A stretch of DNA of 64,000 nt from Herbaspirillum sp. (GTDB lineage: Bacteria > Pseudomonadota > Gammaproteobacteria > Burkholderiales > Burkholderiaceae_D). The number at the start of each line of letters is the position of its first letter. Position 1 is the stretch's first letter. Below, in pieces: positions 42,239 through 52,450 of this stretch. A program made the position numbers and the translations under genes. Where the stretch lies: positions 496,001-560,000 of the forward strand of contig NZ_JAGIBI010000002.1 of NCBI RefSeq assembly GCF_017744395.1, read 5' to 3'. The notes beneath the pieces are model-generated. The model saw only the letters and a program-made list of their open reading frames with translations, made no database searches and had not been told where the DNA came from.

Positions 42239-43603
42239 ATGGACGACACGAAAGTATCGGCGGCACAAGCGGATGGCCGCCGTTCGCAGCGCGCAAAGAA
42301 GGCTGCCTGGGGCAGCTTCGTCGGCGCGGTGGTCGATTGGTACGATTTCCTGCTGTACGGCATCACCGCCGCCCTGGTATTCAATAGCCAGTTCTTCCCC
42401 AGCGACAATCCTTCGCTTGGCACGCTGGCCGCATTCGGCACCTTCGGCGTCGGCTTCCTGTTCCGCCCGCTGGGCGGCATCGTCTTCGGCCATTTCGGCG
42501 ACCGCCTCGGCCGCAAGCGCATGCTGGTCATTACCGTCGTCATGATGGGCGTGTCCACGGCGCTGATCGGCCTGTTGCCCACGTATGCGCAGATCGGCTG
42601 GTATGCGCCGCTGGCCCTGGTCGTGCTGCGCGCCTTGCAAGGCTTCGCGGTAGGAGGGGAATGGGGCGGCGCCGCGCTGATGGCGGTCGAATCGGCGCCT
42701 GTCGGCAAGAAGGCGTTCTACAGCAGCGGTGTGCAGGTGGGCTATGGCGTCGGGCTGGTGCTGGCCACCGGTATCGTTTCCCTGCTCATGCGCACGATGA
42801 GCAACGACAGCTTCATGGCCTGGGGCTGGCGCATTCCCTTCCTGGTGAGCGTGGCGCTGGTGCTGATCGCGCTGTGGATCCGCACCACCATGGAAGAGTC
42901 GGAAGAGTTCGTCAGCAAGGTGATGGCGGTCAAGGAAAAGAAGGAGCGCTTCCCGGTCCTGACCGCGCTGCGCAAGAACCCCAGGAGCTTCCTGCTGATC
43001 GTGGCGATGCGCATGGCCGAGATGTTTACGATGTATATCGTGACGGCCTTCGCGCTTTCGTATTCGACCAGGAACCTCGGCATGCCGCGCGAGTTCTTCC
43101 TCAACATCAGCCTGCTGGTGGGGGTGGTCAGCTGCGTCACCATTCCCTTGTTCGCCTATGCCGCCGACCGCGTCGGGCAAAAGAAGATCTATCTGATCGG
43201 CGCCGTGATCGGCCTGGCGTCTTCCATCCCGTTCTTCATGGCCATGGAGGCGCGCTCGGTACTGTGGATCGTGGTGTTCTCGGTGCTGCTGGCCAATATC
43301 GCGCACGACATGATCGTCAGCGTGCAGCAGCCTTTGTTCACCGAATTCTTCGGCGCGGAATACCGCTACAGCGGCGCCGGCGTCGGTTACCAGTTCGCCA
43401 GCGTGGTGTGCGGCGGCTTCACGCCGTTCATCGCGACCTTCTTGCTGGACGCCTCGGGCTCGTGGCATGCTGTAGCGGCCTATCTGGCCGGCGGCTGCCT
43501 GCTGTCGGTGGTGGTGGCCGCGCGCATGAAGATGGGCAGCGGCGCCGGTCAAAGCCATGGCGACAGCTACGCGGCGCGCAAATCCGTCGAATCGACTACC
43601 TGA
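42239..43603 (+). CDS. shiA: Shikimate:H+ symporter (MHS family, ShiA-like)
   Basis: A 454-residue 12-helix MFS transporter of the metabolite:H+ symporter family. It is strikingly similar to E. coli ShiA across many blocks: GAVVDWYDFLLYGITAALVF, FRPLGGIVFGHFGDRLGRKR, GFAVGGEWGGAAL, SSGVQVGYGVGL and YRYSGAGVGYQ. It would import shikimate (perhaps dehydroshikimate). It is first in an operon with the two dehydroshikimate-dehydratase-type genes, 27 bp before the next. Confidence 0.92.
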   Translation: MDDTKVSAAQADGRRSQRAKKAAWGSFVGAVVDWYDFLLYGITAALVFNSQFFPSDNPSLGTLAAFGTFGVGFLFRPLGGIVFGHFGDRLGRKRMLVITVVMMGVSTALIGLLPTYAQIGWYAPLALVVLRALQGFAVGGEWGGAALMAVESAPVGKKAFYSSGVQVGYGVGLVLATGIVSLLMRTMSNDSFMAWGWRIPFLVSVALVLIALWIRTTMEESEEFVSKVMAVKEKKERFPVLTALRKNPRSFLLIVAMRMAEMFTMYIVTAFALSYSTRNLGMPREFFLNISLLVGVVSCVTIPLFAYAADRVGQKKIYLIGAVIGLASSIPFFMAMEARSVLWIVVFSVLLANIAHDMIVSVQQPLFTEFFGAEYRYSGAGVGYQFASVVCGGFTPFIATFLLDASGSWHAVAAYLAGGCLLSVVVAARMKMGSGAGQSHGDSYAARKSVESTT

Positions 43604-43630
43604 TATTTCACCAACTAAGGAACGGCTGTC

Positions 43631-44515
43631 ATGCTTAACCAGGAAAAAAATCCGGAACCGAAAAATCCCTTGGGCATTTCGGGCATCGAGTTCATCGAAT
43701 ACGCGACCTCCGAGCCCCTGGCGCTGGGCAGCCTGCTGGAGCAGATGGGCTTTGTCGCCACTTCGCGCCACCGTTCCCGCGAAGTGACGCTGTACCGGCA
43801 AGGGCCGATGAACGTGATCGTCAATGCCGACCCCGGCGCCTTGTCGCATTCCAGCCGGGATGCCCAGTCCACCGTGGTCAGCGCCATCGCCTTGCGCGTG
43901 CGCGATGCGGATGCGGCCTACCGCCACGCGATCGACCAGGGCGCATGGGCGATCCAGACCCGCGCCGGCGTGATGGAGCTGAACATTCCCGGCGTGCATG
44001 GCGCGGGCGAGTCGATCATCTACTTCGTCGACCGCTGTGATGACTTCTCCATCTACGACGTTGACTTCAAGCCCATCGCCAATGCGCCACAGCATCCCGA
44101 TGCCATCGCCGGCATGCACTTCTTTGGCGTGGTGCAAACCATCGGCGCCGGGCGCCTGCCGGAATGGATCGATTTCTACCAGCAACTGATGGAGTTCCGT
44201 CCGTTGCCGGAAGGCCGCTATTTCGGCGTCATGCAAAAGGGCACGATACTGGAAAGCCCCTGCAAGACGTTCTACCTGCAACTGGTCGAACCGCCTGACG
44301 ATGCGGTGGTGCCGAGCTGGAGTGAGCAGCTGGTGCGCGTGGGCCTGGGTACGCCGGATGTGCTGGCGGCGGTGAAAGCCTTGTCGGCCCGCGGCATCGT
44401 GTTCGTCGACCGCGAACCTATCGTGGTCAGCGAGAAAGGCGCGCTGACGCAGCTGTACAAAGGCGGCATCAGCTTCGAACTGGTCATCAGCAATGCCAAG
44501 GAGGGCGCACGGTGA
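43631..44515 (+). CDS. VOC/HPPD-like protein, C-terminal half equivalent of QuiC
   Basis: A 294-residue glyoxalase-fold protein resembling 4-hydroxyphenylpyruvate dioxygenase. Two repeats are visible (IEFIEYATSEPLALGSLL; AGMHFFGVVQT), and metal-ligand candidates His in MHFFGV and Glu near the C-terminus in SFELVIS. In Pseudomonas-type QuiC an HPPD-like domain follows the dehydroshikimate dehydratase barrel in one chain; here it is a separate gene placed first and overlapping the barrel gene by 4 bp (GTGA). Its own activity is uncertain. Confidence 0.85.
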   Translation: MLNQEKNPEPKNPLGISGIEFIEYATSEPLALGSLLEQMGFVATSRHRSREVTLYRQGPMNVIVNADPGALSHSSRDAQSTVVSAIALRVRDADAAYRHAIDQGAWAIQTRAGVMELNIPGVHGAGESIIYFVDRCDDFSIYDVDFKPIANAPQHPDAIAGMHFFGVVQTIGAGRLPEWIDFYQQLMEFRPLPEGRYFGVMQKGTILESPCKTFYLQLVEPPDDAVVPSWSEQLVRVGLGTPDVLAAVKALSARGIVFVDREPIVVSEKGALTQLYKGGISFELVISNAKEGAR

Positions 44516-45399
44516 ACCTCGGCAATTTCGGAATGGACACGATCAGCCTGGCCGGGACGCTGGAGTCCAAGTTGGCTGCGTCGAAGTCGGTGGGTTTCTC
44601 GCAGATCATGCTGTGGGCCAAGGACCTGGCCGGATACCCGGGCGGCCTGGAGGCCGCGGTCAAGGTGGTCAAGGACAGCGGGGTGCGGGTTACCGGCATC
44701 CAGGTGATGCGCGACTTCGAAGCGCTCAGCGGCCCCTTGCACGAATACAAGCTGGACATCGCCAAGAACCTGCTGCTGCTGTGCAAGGCGGTCGGAGCGC
44801 CTTTGCTGATGGTGTGCTCGACCACCTCCAGCCATGCCAGCGACGACATCAACCTGGTGGCCAGGCACCTGGCCAAGCTGGCGACCCTGGCCGTTCCGCT
44901 GGGCGTGAAGGTCGGGTTTGAAGCCTTGTCCTGGGGGCGTCACATCAACCAGTACCCGCAATCCTGGGAAGCCGTGGCGCTTGCCGACCATGCCAACCTG
45001 GGCGTGGTGCTCGATTCTTTCCATATCTTCGCCAACAACGGCGACCTGGATAACCTGGACGATATTCCCAGCGAAAAGATCGCCATGGTGCAGTTGTCCG
45101 ACTATATGTGGCGCGAGATCCGCAGTCCGGAGGAGCGCCTTGAGACCGCGCGCCACTTGCGCGTTTTTCCCGGCGAAGGCACCCATTCGGCGGAGCTGTC
45201 GGAAATGCTCAACCGCCTGGACCGCGCCGGTTACCGGGGCGACTACAGTTTCGAGGTGTTCAACGACGACTACCTGCAACTGCCGCCGGAAATCGTCGCC
45301 CAGCGCGCCTATCGCAGCGCCAAGTGGGTGACGGACCAGGTGCTGCGGCGCAGCCTGAATGTGCGTGAGCGGCGCACGAGCCTGGCCGGTATTCAATAA
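44512..45399 (+). CDS. quiC: 3-dehydroshikimate dehydratase (sugar-phosphate-isomerase-like barrel)
   Basis: A 295-residue TIM-barrel protein of the xylose-isomerase-like family to which bacterial dehydroshikimate dehydratases (QuiC/AsbF) belong; it would convert 3-dehydroshikimate to protocatechuate. Metal-site candidates are Glu in VGFEALSWG, Asp/His in VLDSFHIF, the VQLSDYMW strand and Glu in YSFEVFND. The start is a GTG at 44512 overlapping the upstream stop. A strong terminator follows. Confidence 0.88.
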   Translation: MNLGNFGMDTISLAGTLESKLAASKSVGFSQIMLWAKDLAGYPGGLEAAVKVVKDSGVRVTGIQVMRDFEALSGPLHEYKLDIAKNLLLLCKAVGAPLLMVCSTTSSHASDDINLVARHLAKLATLAVPLGVKVGFEALSWGRHINQYPQSWEAVALADHANLGVVLDSFHIFANNGDLDNLDDIPSEKIAMVQLSDYMWREIRSPEERLETARHLRVFPGEGTHSAELSEMLNRLDRAGYRGDYSFEVFNDDYLQLPPEIVAQRAYRSAKWVTDQVLRRSLNVRERRTSLAGIQ

Positions 45400-45414
45400 G
45401 CGGTTTCACAGCGT

Positions 45415-45455
45415 AAAAGGCGACCATGGCGGCTGTCATGGTCGCCTTTTTGCGT
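45415..45455 (+). terminator. Terminator of the shikimate operon
   Basis: Perfect 14-bp stem 45415-45428 / 45437-45450 with an 8-nt loop and T-run. Confidence 0.9.
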
Positions 45456-45567
45456 TTTTGCCGGATGTTCCCGTTGGCCTCCCTCCTGTGCCGCTTGCCG
45501 GCATCGTCTCTTCTCCTGTTCCGACATGCGATGGCCTTGGGGCGGATTTGGCAATCGATGGGCTATT

Positions 45568-45602
45568 GGTCGATAATCGCTTGAAACGAGCGATTATCGA
45601 AC
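45568..45602. promoter_or_regulatory. Candidate IclR two-box operator F (quinate operon)
   Basis: Boxes GGTCGATAATCGCTT (45568-45582) and GAGCGATTATCGAAC (45588-45602) start 20 bp apart and form a perfect CGATAATCGC...GCGATTATCG inverted repeat. It lies 110 bp upstream of the MFS gene; the rest of the gap 45456-45711 holds nothing recognisable. Confidence 0.6.
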
Positions 45603-45711
45603 GTTTTTAAGAATTTGCCGATGGCATTCGCACATGCTTGTCGTTAGGCTTGCCAACAACACATAAAAATAAAAACCAAGAATTCAAAAACAATCATTCA
45701 GGAGACTGACA

Positions 45712-47022
45712 ATGAGCCAATCTGCTGCAGGCGCATTCGGCGCTGCAAAATCCACCAAGCGTACCCGCGTGCGTTTCGTCATCCTGGCCTTGCTGGCCAT
45801 CGGTACCTTGATCAACTACCTGGACCGCACCGTGCTGGGCATCGCGGCGCCGGTCATGACCAAGGAATTGGGCATCGATGCCGCGATCATGGGGCTGGTG
45901 TTTTCCGCGTTTTCCTGGACGTATGCGGTCGCGCAGATTCCGGGCGGCGTGTTCCTCGACCGCTTCGGCAGCAAGCTGACCTATTTCCTGGCGCTGACAT
46001 TCTGGTCGCTGTTTACGCTGTTGCAGGGGCTGGCGGTCGGCGTCAAATCCTTGCTGCTGTTCCGCTTCTGCCTGGGCGTGAGCGAGGCGCCTTGCTTCCC
46101 GACCAACAGCCGCGTGGTCAGCACCTGGTTCCCGCAGCACGAGCGCGCCCGCGCCACCGGCATCTATACGGTGGGCGAATACCTGGGCCTGGCCTGCTTT
46201 GCCCCGGCCCTTTTCTGGCTCATGGGCAACTTCGGCTGGCGCACCTTGTTTGTCGTGGTCGGGCTGGTCGGCATCGGCTTCGGCATCGTCTGGTGGATGA
46301 TGTACCGCGAACCGGACCAATCCAAGAGTGTCAACCAGGCCGAGCTGGACTATATCGCCGCCGGCGGCGGCCTGGAAAAGCGCAGCGAGAAAGCCACCCC
46401 GTTCTCCTGGAGCAATGTCGGCAAGCTGATGAGCGTGCGCCAGATCTGGGGCGCCGCCATCGGCCAGTTCGCCGGCAACACCACGCTGGTCTTCTTCCTC
46501 ACCTGGTTCCCGACCTATCTGGCGACGGAACGCCACATGGGCTGGCTCAAGGTCGGTTTCTTCTCCATCATGCCCTTCCTGGCGGCGGCAGTAGGCGTCA
46601 TGTTCGGCGGCTGGATCTCGGATTGGCTGCTCAAGCGCACCGGATCTGCCAGCCTCGCGCGCAAGGCGCCGATCATCTTCGGCCTGCTGGCGGCTTCGAC
46701 CATCATCGGCGCCAACTACGCCAGCAGCGATGCGGTCGTGATCGCCATCCTGTCGTTCGCCTTCTTCGGCCAGGGCATGGTCGGCCTGGGCTGGACGCTG
46801 ATTTCCGACGTCGCACCGAAGAACCTGATGGGCCTGACCGGCGGCATCTTCAATACCTGCTCCAACCTGGCCGGCATCGTCACGCCGCTGGTGATCGGCT
46901 TCATCATCAGCGCCACCGGTTCGTTCTTCTACGCGCTGGCCTACATCGCCGCCGCCGCCTTGCTGGGCGTGATCTCCTACGTGTTCGTGGTGGGCGAGGT
47001 CAAGCGTGTCGAAATCGACTGA
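45712..47022 (+). CDS. MFS transporter, anion:cation symporter family
   Basis: A 436-residue, 12-helix transporter of the ACS branch (segments INYLDRTVLGIAAPVM, IPGGVFLDRFGSKLTY, GVSEAPCFPTNSRVVSTWFP). Family members carry sugar acids and aromatic acids; its place ahead of quinate/shikimate dehydrogenase and dehydroquinase suggests quinate or dehydroshikimate as cargo. It is the first gene of a plus-strand operon reaching to 49597. Confidence 0.88.
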   Translation: MSQSAAGAFGAAKSTKRTRVRFVILALLAIGTLINYLDRTVLGIAAPVMTKELGIDAAIMGLVFSAFSWTYAVAQIPGGVFLDRFGSKLTYFLALTFWSLFTLLQGLAVGVKSLLLFRFCLGVSEAPCFPTNSRVVSTWFPQHERARATGIYTVGEYLGLACFAPALFWLMGNFGWRTLFVVVGLVGIGFGIVWWMMYREPDQSKSVNQAELDYIAAGGGLEKRSEKATPFSWSNVGKLMSVRQIWGAAIGQFAGNTTLVFFLTWFPTYLATERHMGWLKVGFFSIMPFLAAAVGVMFGGWISDWLLKRTGSASLARKAPIIFGLLAASTIIGANYASSDAVVIAILSFAFFGQGMVGLGWTLISDVAPKNLMGLTGGIFNTCSNLAGIVTPLVIGFIISATGSFFYALAYIAAAALLGVISYVFVVGEVKRVEID

Positions 47023-47050
47023 TACACATCGAAACTGAACTGGACTGCAT

Positions 47051-47884
47051 ATGATCGACGGTAAAACCCTGCTCATCGCCCACCTGGGCTTTCCGACCGA
47101 AAGCTTCAAGGCGCCGATGATTTACAACCCCTGGTTCGAGCAACAAGGCATCAATGCCGTGGTGGTGCCCATGGGGGTCAAGCCGGAGAACTACACATCC
47201 ACGCTGGCATCGCTGTTCAAGATGAGCAACATCCGCGGTGCCCTGGTGACCATGCCGCACAAGGTCACTACCGTCGGCCTGGTCGACGAGGTCTCGCCGG
47301 CCGGCCGCATCGCCGGCGCCTGCAACGCCATCTTGCTGCGCCCCGACGGCACCCTGCTGGGCGACCAGTTCGACGGCGCCGGCTTCGTGCGCGGCGTGCA
47401 GCGCAAGGGCTTGCAACTGGATGGCACGCGCGTGCTGGTTTCCGGCAGCGGCGGCGTGGGTTCGGCGATTGCGGCGTCGCTGGCGGCAGCCGGCGTCGGC
47501 GAGATGCAGCTGTTCGATACCAATGCGGCATCGGCGCAGGCATTGGCCGGGCGCCTGCAAGAACACTATCCCAAGCTGCAGGTGCGTATCGGATCGAATG
47601 ATCCAGCCGGCTACGACCTGGTCGTCAACGCCACCCCCCTGGGCATGCAGGACGGCGATCCGCTGCCGTTCGATGTCAGCCGCATTGCGCCGCAGACCTT
47701 TGTCGGCGATGTCGTCATGAAGCAGGAAATCACGCCATTGCTGGCCGCGGCGCAGGCCAAGGGCTGCCGCATCCAGGTCGGCACCGACATGCTGTTCGAA
47801 ATGATTCCGGCCTATCTGGAGTTTTTCGGTTTCGGCACGGCATCTCCCGAGCAGCTGCGCGCGGTCGCGAAAATCAAATACTGA
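47051..47884 (+). CDS. Shikimate/quinate dehydrogenase (AroE superfamily)
   Basis: A 277-residue dehydrogenase. The substrate domain has the catalytic Lys in VTMPHK and Asp in FDGAGF; the nucleotide domain has GSGGVGSA. An Asp (LFDTN) follows the second strand where NADP enzymes carry NRT, which suggests NAD preference and a catabolic role. The N-terminal SxSP motif is changed to ESFKAP. Expected reactions are quinate to dehydroquinate and/or shikimate to dehydroshikimate. It is 28 bp after the MFS gene. Confidence 0.87.
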   Translation: MIDGKTLLIAHLGFPTESFKAPMIYNPWFEQQGINAVVVPMGVKPENYTSTLASLFKMSNIRGALVTMPHKVTTVGLVDEVSPAGRIAGACNAILLRPDGTLLGDQFDGAGFVRGVQRKGLQLDGTRVLVSGSGGVGSAIAASLAAAGVGEMQLFDTNAASAQALAGRLQEHYPKLQVRIGSNDPAGYDLVVNATPLGMQDGDPLPFDVSRIAPQTFVGDVVMKQEITPLLAAAQAKGCRIQVGTDMLFEMIPAYLEFFGFGTASPEQLRAVAKIKY

Positions 47885-47938
47885 TCAGCGTTATTCACTG
47901 ATCACTGATAAATAAATCTATAAACGAGGAGGCAACAC

Positions 47939-49066
47939 ATGAAGAAAAAAGTCATCACCATGCTGGCGCTGGCCGGATGTTCGGTCGGCGCATATGCGCA
48001 ATCCAATACCAACGTGACCATCTACGGTACGGTGGACCAATACCTGGGCTATATCCACAGCAACAGCGGCAAGAGCGTAATCGGCGTGAACGACGGCGCG
48101 ATCCTGCGCAGCCGCCTTGGCTTCCGTGGCGCTGAAGATCTGGGCGGCGGCTACCAGACCACGTTTACCCTGGAGCAAGGTTTCGGCGCCAACACCGGCG
48201 CGCTGGGGGATTCCACCCGCCTGTTCGACCGCCAGGCCTGGGTCGGCCTGAGCACGCCTTACGGCGAAGTCCGCATCGGCCGCCAGAATACCGAAATCCA
48301 GCAAATCGGCGGCGCCATCGATTACACCGAACGCACCACCTTCGGTTCGATCGTCAACACCTTCGGCGTGCCCTCGCGCTATGACAACGACATCTCCTTC
48401 AAGACCAAGCGCGTAGCCGGTTTCCAGGGCGCGGCGCACCTGGCGTTGGGCGAGCAGCCCGGCGGCGGCATTTCGCAAAGCGCGGTCTACCAGCTGGCGC
48501 TGGACTACACCAACGGCCCGTACCGGGCCGGCTATGCGGGCCTGATGGCCAGCCCGGCGCCGAGCGGCGCGGTGAGCGAGAAGATCAAGTACCACAACCT
48601 GTACGCCGACTACGACTACGGGCACGGCAAGATCTATCTGGCCTATGTGCGCAGCAACAACATCACCGCCAACAGCAGCGGGCTGACGGCGGCGGCGATC
48701 CTGAGCAACACGGCCGCCACCGGCAACGTCTTCAACGGTACCGATGCCAACGCCCTGCGCTACTTCAACATCTATCAGCTCTCGGCGGACTACCGCATCA
48801 GCGCCAACCTGCGCGTGGGCACCTTGTATGGCGTGATCAGGGACACCAGCGGCAGCAATGCCGGCGCCAAGGGCGGCAACGTTGGCGCGTATTACGACCT
48901 GTCCAAGCGCACCACCTTGTACGGCTTTGCCAACTACATGAAGAACGACAGCGGAGCGGGCTATCGCTTCAGCGGTTCGGCCGGCCCGACGGCGAACCTG
49001 AGCGGCGATGACGTCAACGGCAGGACGCTGATCGGTTTGCAGATGGGCATTCTGCATCGCTTCTAA
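47939..49066 (+). CDS. Gram-negative outer-membrane porin
   Basis: A 375-residue porin of the Burkholderiales type. The signal peptide is cleaved after AYA at residue 20, the mature protein starts QSNTNVTIYGTVDQ, and it ends in MGILHRF with the terminal Phe. Blocks SRLGFRGAEDLGGGYQT and LFDRQAWVGLSTPYGE are typical. It lies within the quinate operon and differs clearly from the porin at 19101, so the two likely serve different substrate classes. Confidence 0.93.
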   Translation: MKKKVITMLALAGCSVGAYAQSNTNVTIYGTVDQYLGYIHSNSGKSVIGVNDGAILRSRLGFRGAEDLGGGYQTTFTLEQGFGANTGALGDSTRLFDRQAWVGLSTPYGEVRIGRQNTEIQQIGGAIDYTERTTFGSIVNTFGVPSRYDNDISFKTKRVAGFQGAAHLALGEQPGGGISQSAVYQLALDYTNGPYRAGYAGLMASPAPSGAVSEKIKYHNLYADYDYGHGKIYLAYVRSNNITANSSGLTAAAILSNTAATGNVFNGTDANALRYFNIYQLSADYRISANLRVGTLYGVIRDTSGSNAGAKGGNVGAYYDLSKRTTLYGFANYMKNDSGAGYRFSGSAGPTANLSGDDVNGRTLIGLQMGILHRF

Positions 49067-49153
49067 ATCGCACCGGCTCAACCCCGATTGCGCTGCCGGC
49101 AGATGGCTTGCCGGCGGCGCTTATGCTTTTTGCTTCAGGATTCAATATTCAAT

Positions 49154-49597
49154 ATGAAAATCTTAGTGCTGCATGGCATCAACCTGAACATGTTCGGCAA
49201 ACGCGATCCGGCCCAGTACGGTACGTTGACGCTGGCCCAGATCAATGAGCAGTTGCAGGCGCTCGGCGCCGAACTGGGGGCGCAAGTCGAGTGCTTCCAG
49301 ACCAATCACGAAGGCGCCATGTGCGAGCGGATCCATGCCGCCCACGGCGAGGAGATCGATGCGGTGCTGATCAACGCCGGCGCCTGGACGCACTACAGCT
49401 ACGGCATCCGCGATGCGCTGGCGATCCTGTCGGTGCCGATCGTGGAGTTGCACATGTCGCATGTGCATGCGCGCGAAGCCTTCCGCCATGTCTCGGTATT
49501 TGCCGATATCGTCCGTGGACAGATTTCCGGGTTTGGCGGGGAGAGTTACTTGCTGGCGCTGCGGGCGGCGGTCAAGCTGGCGCAGGGCAAGCCATAA
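49154..49597 (+). CDS. aroQ: Type II 3-dehydroquinate dehydratase (divergent, catabolic)
   Basis: Dehydrates 3-dehydroquinate to 3-dehydroshikimate. The 147-residue protein aligns with type II enzymes but varies at hallmark segments: HGINLNMFGKRDPAQYG for the usual NGPNLNLLGxREPxxYG, NAGAWTHYS for NPGAxTHxS, and MSHVHAREAFR for SNPHAREEFR. The catalytic Tyr, Arg and His are kept. A 22-codon upstream extension is rejected because the family starts at MKILVLHG. It completes the quinate-to-dehydroshikimate segment. Confidence 0.88.
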   Translation: MKILVLHGINLNMFGKRDPAQYGTLTLAQINEQLQALGAELGAQVECFQTNHEGAMCERIHAAHGEEIDAVLINAGAWTHYSYGIRDALAILSVPIVELHMSHVHAREAFRHVSVFADIVRGQISGFGGESYLLALRAAVKLAQGKP

Positions 49598-49612
49598 GAC
49601 CGTCCCGATCGT

Positions 49613-51854
<2,242 letters not shown>

Positions 51855-51900
51855 GTATAGGTTGCGGAATGTGTATCCCCTGTAGTCCAGGAAAGCCTGC

Positions 51901-52061
51901 GGGATCCAGACCTTGGCAGATTTGCGCGGGAAACGCCTGGCCATCAACAGCGGCACGACCCATATCAAGCCGCCATCGCCAAGGTAACGAATTCGCCGAA
52001 CCCGGCGGATTATGCAGCGATTCCGAAAGAGCAGCTGTCGGCGATCCAGAGGAAAAAGTAA
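51901..52061 (+). pseudogene. Possible remnant of an ABC substrate-binding protein gene
   Basis: No intact gene lies in 51855-52450. One frame from 51901 reads TLADLRGKRLAINSGT, typical of the interior of periplasmic-binding proteins, then stops at 51985. An overlapping frame reads IAKVTNSPNPADYAAIP and ends with a stop at 52059-52061, like the C-terminus of such proteins. Together they suggest a gene reduced by a large internal deletion and frameshift. The match is by eye and could be chance. Confidence 0.3.
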
Positions 52062-52093
52062 ATCTCTCATCGCCAGCATCATGTTCGAAGAAA

Positions 52094-52123
52094 ACAGTCC
52101 GCAGTAATGTGGGCTGTTTTTTT
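52094..52123 (+). terminator. Rho-independent terminator
   Basis: Stem 52094-52103 / 52108-52117 (two G-U pairs), loop GTAA, T7. It resembles the tRNA-Thr terminator at 3438-3467 and may end the pobA transcript. Confidence 0.75.
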
Positions 52124-52450
52124 ATACCCGTATCGGGAAGCCGCGCCTCTTTGGCGGCGGGAATAACCGGAGCCGCACGGTTTCCAGTCATGCAGTCAGT
52201 GATCCAGGGAATGTTCTTGCGATCTGCTGGCCTGAGGCATTTGCATGACATGCGTGGAAAACAACGCCCAATAAGGGGGCGAGGTGTTGAAACGAAGCAA
52301 TTACGAAGCGGGATTCAACGTAAGTCTTTGATTGTGATCGCTTGCGCCTTTACCGGAGAGCCTCCCGCGATATAAGGAAGCATCAATTCCCACCATGGTT
52401 TTTCTGCATCTTGTACGATAGTCAGGAATTCAAAAAACCGGGGGGAGGGG
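52124..52450. other. Intergenic region before the GGDEF-EAL gene
   Basis: No gene or repeat was recognised. A GGGGAGGGG ribosome site ends it just before the start at 52451. Confidence 0.45.
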
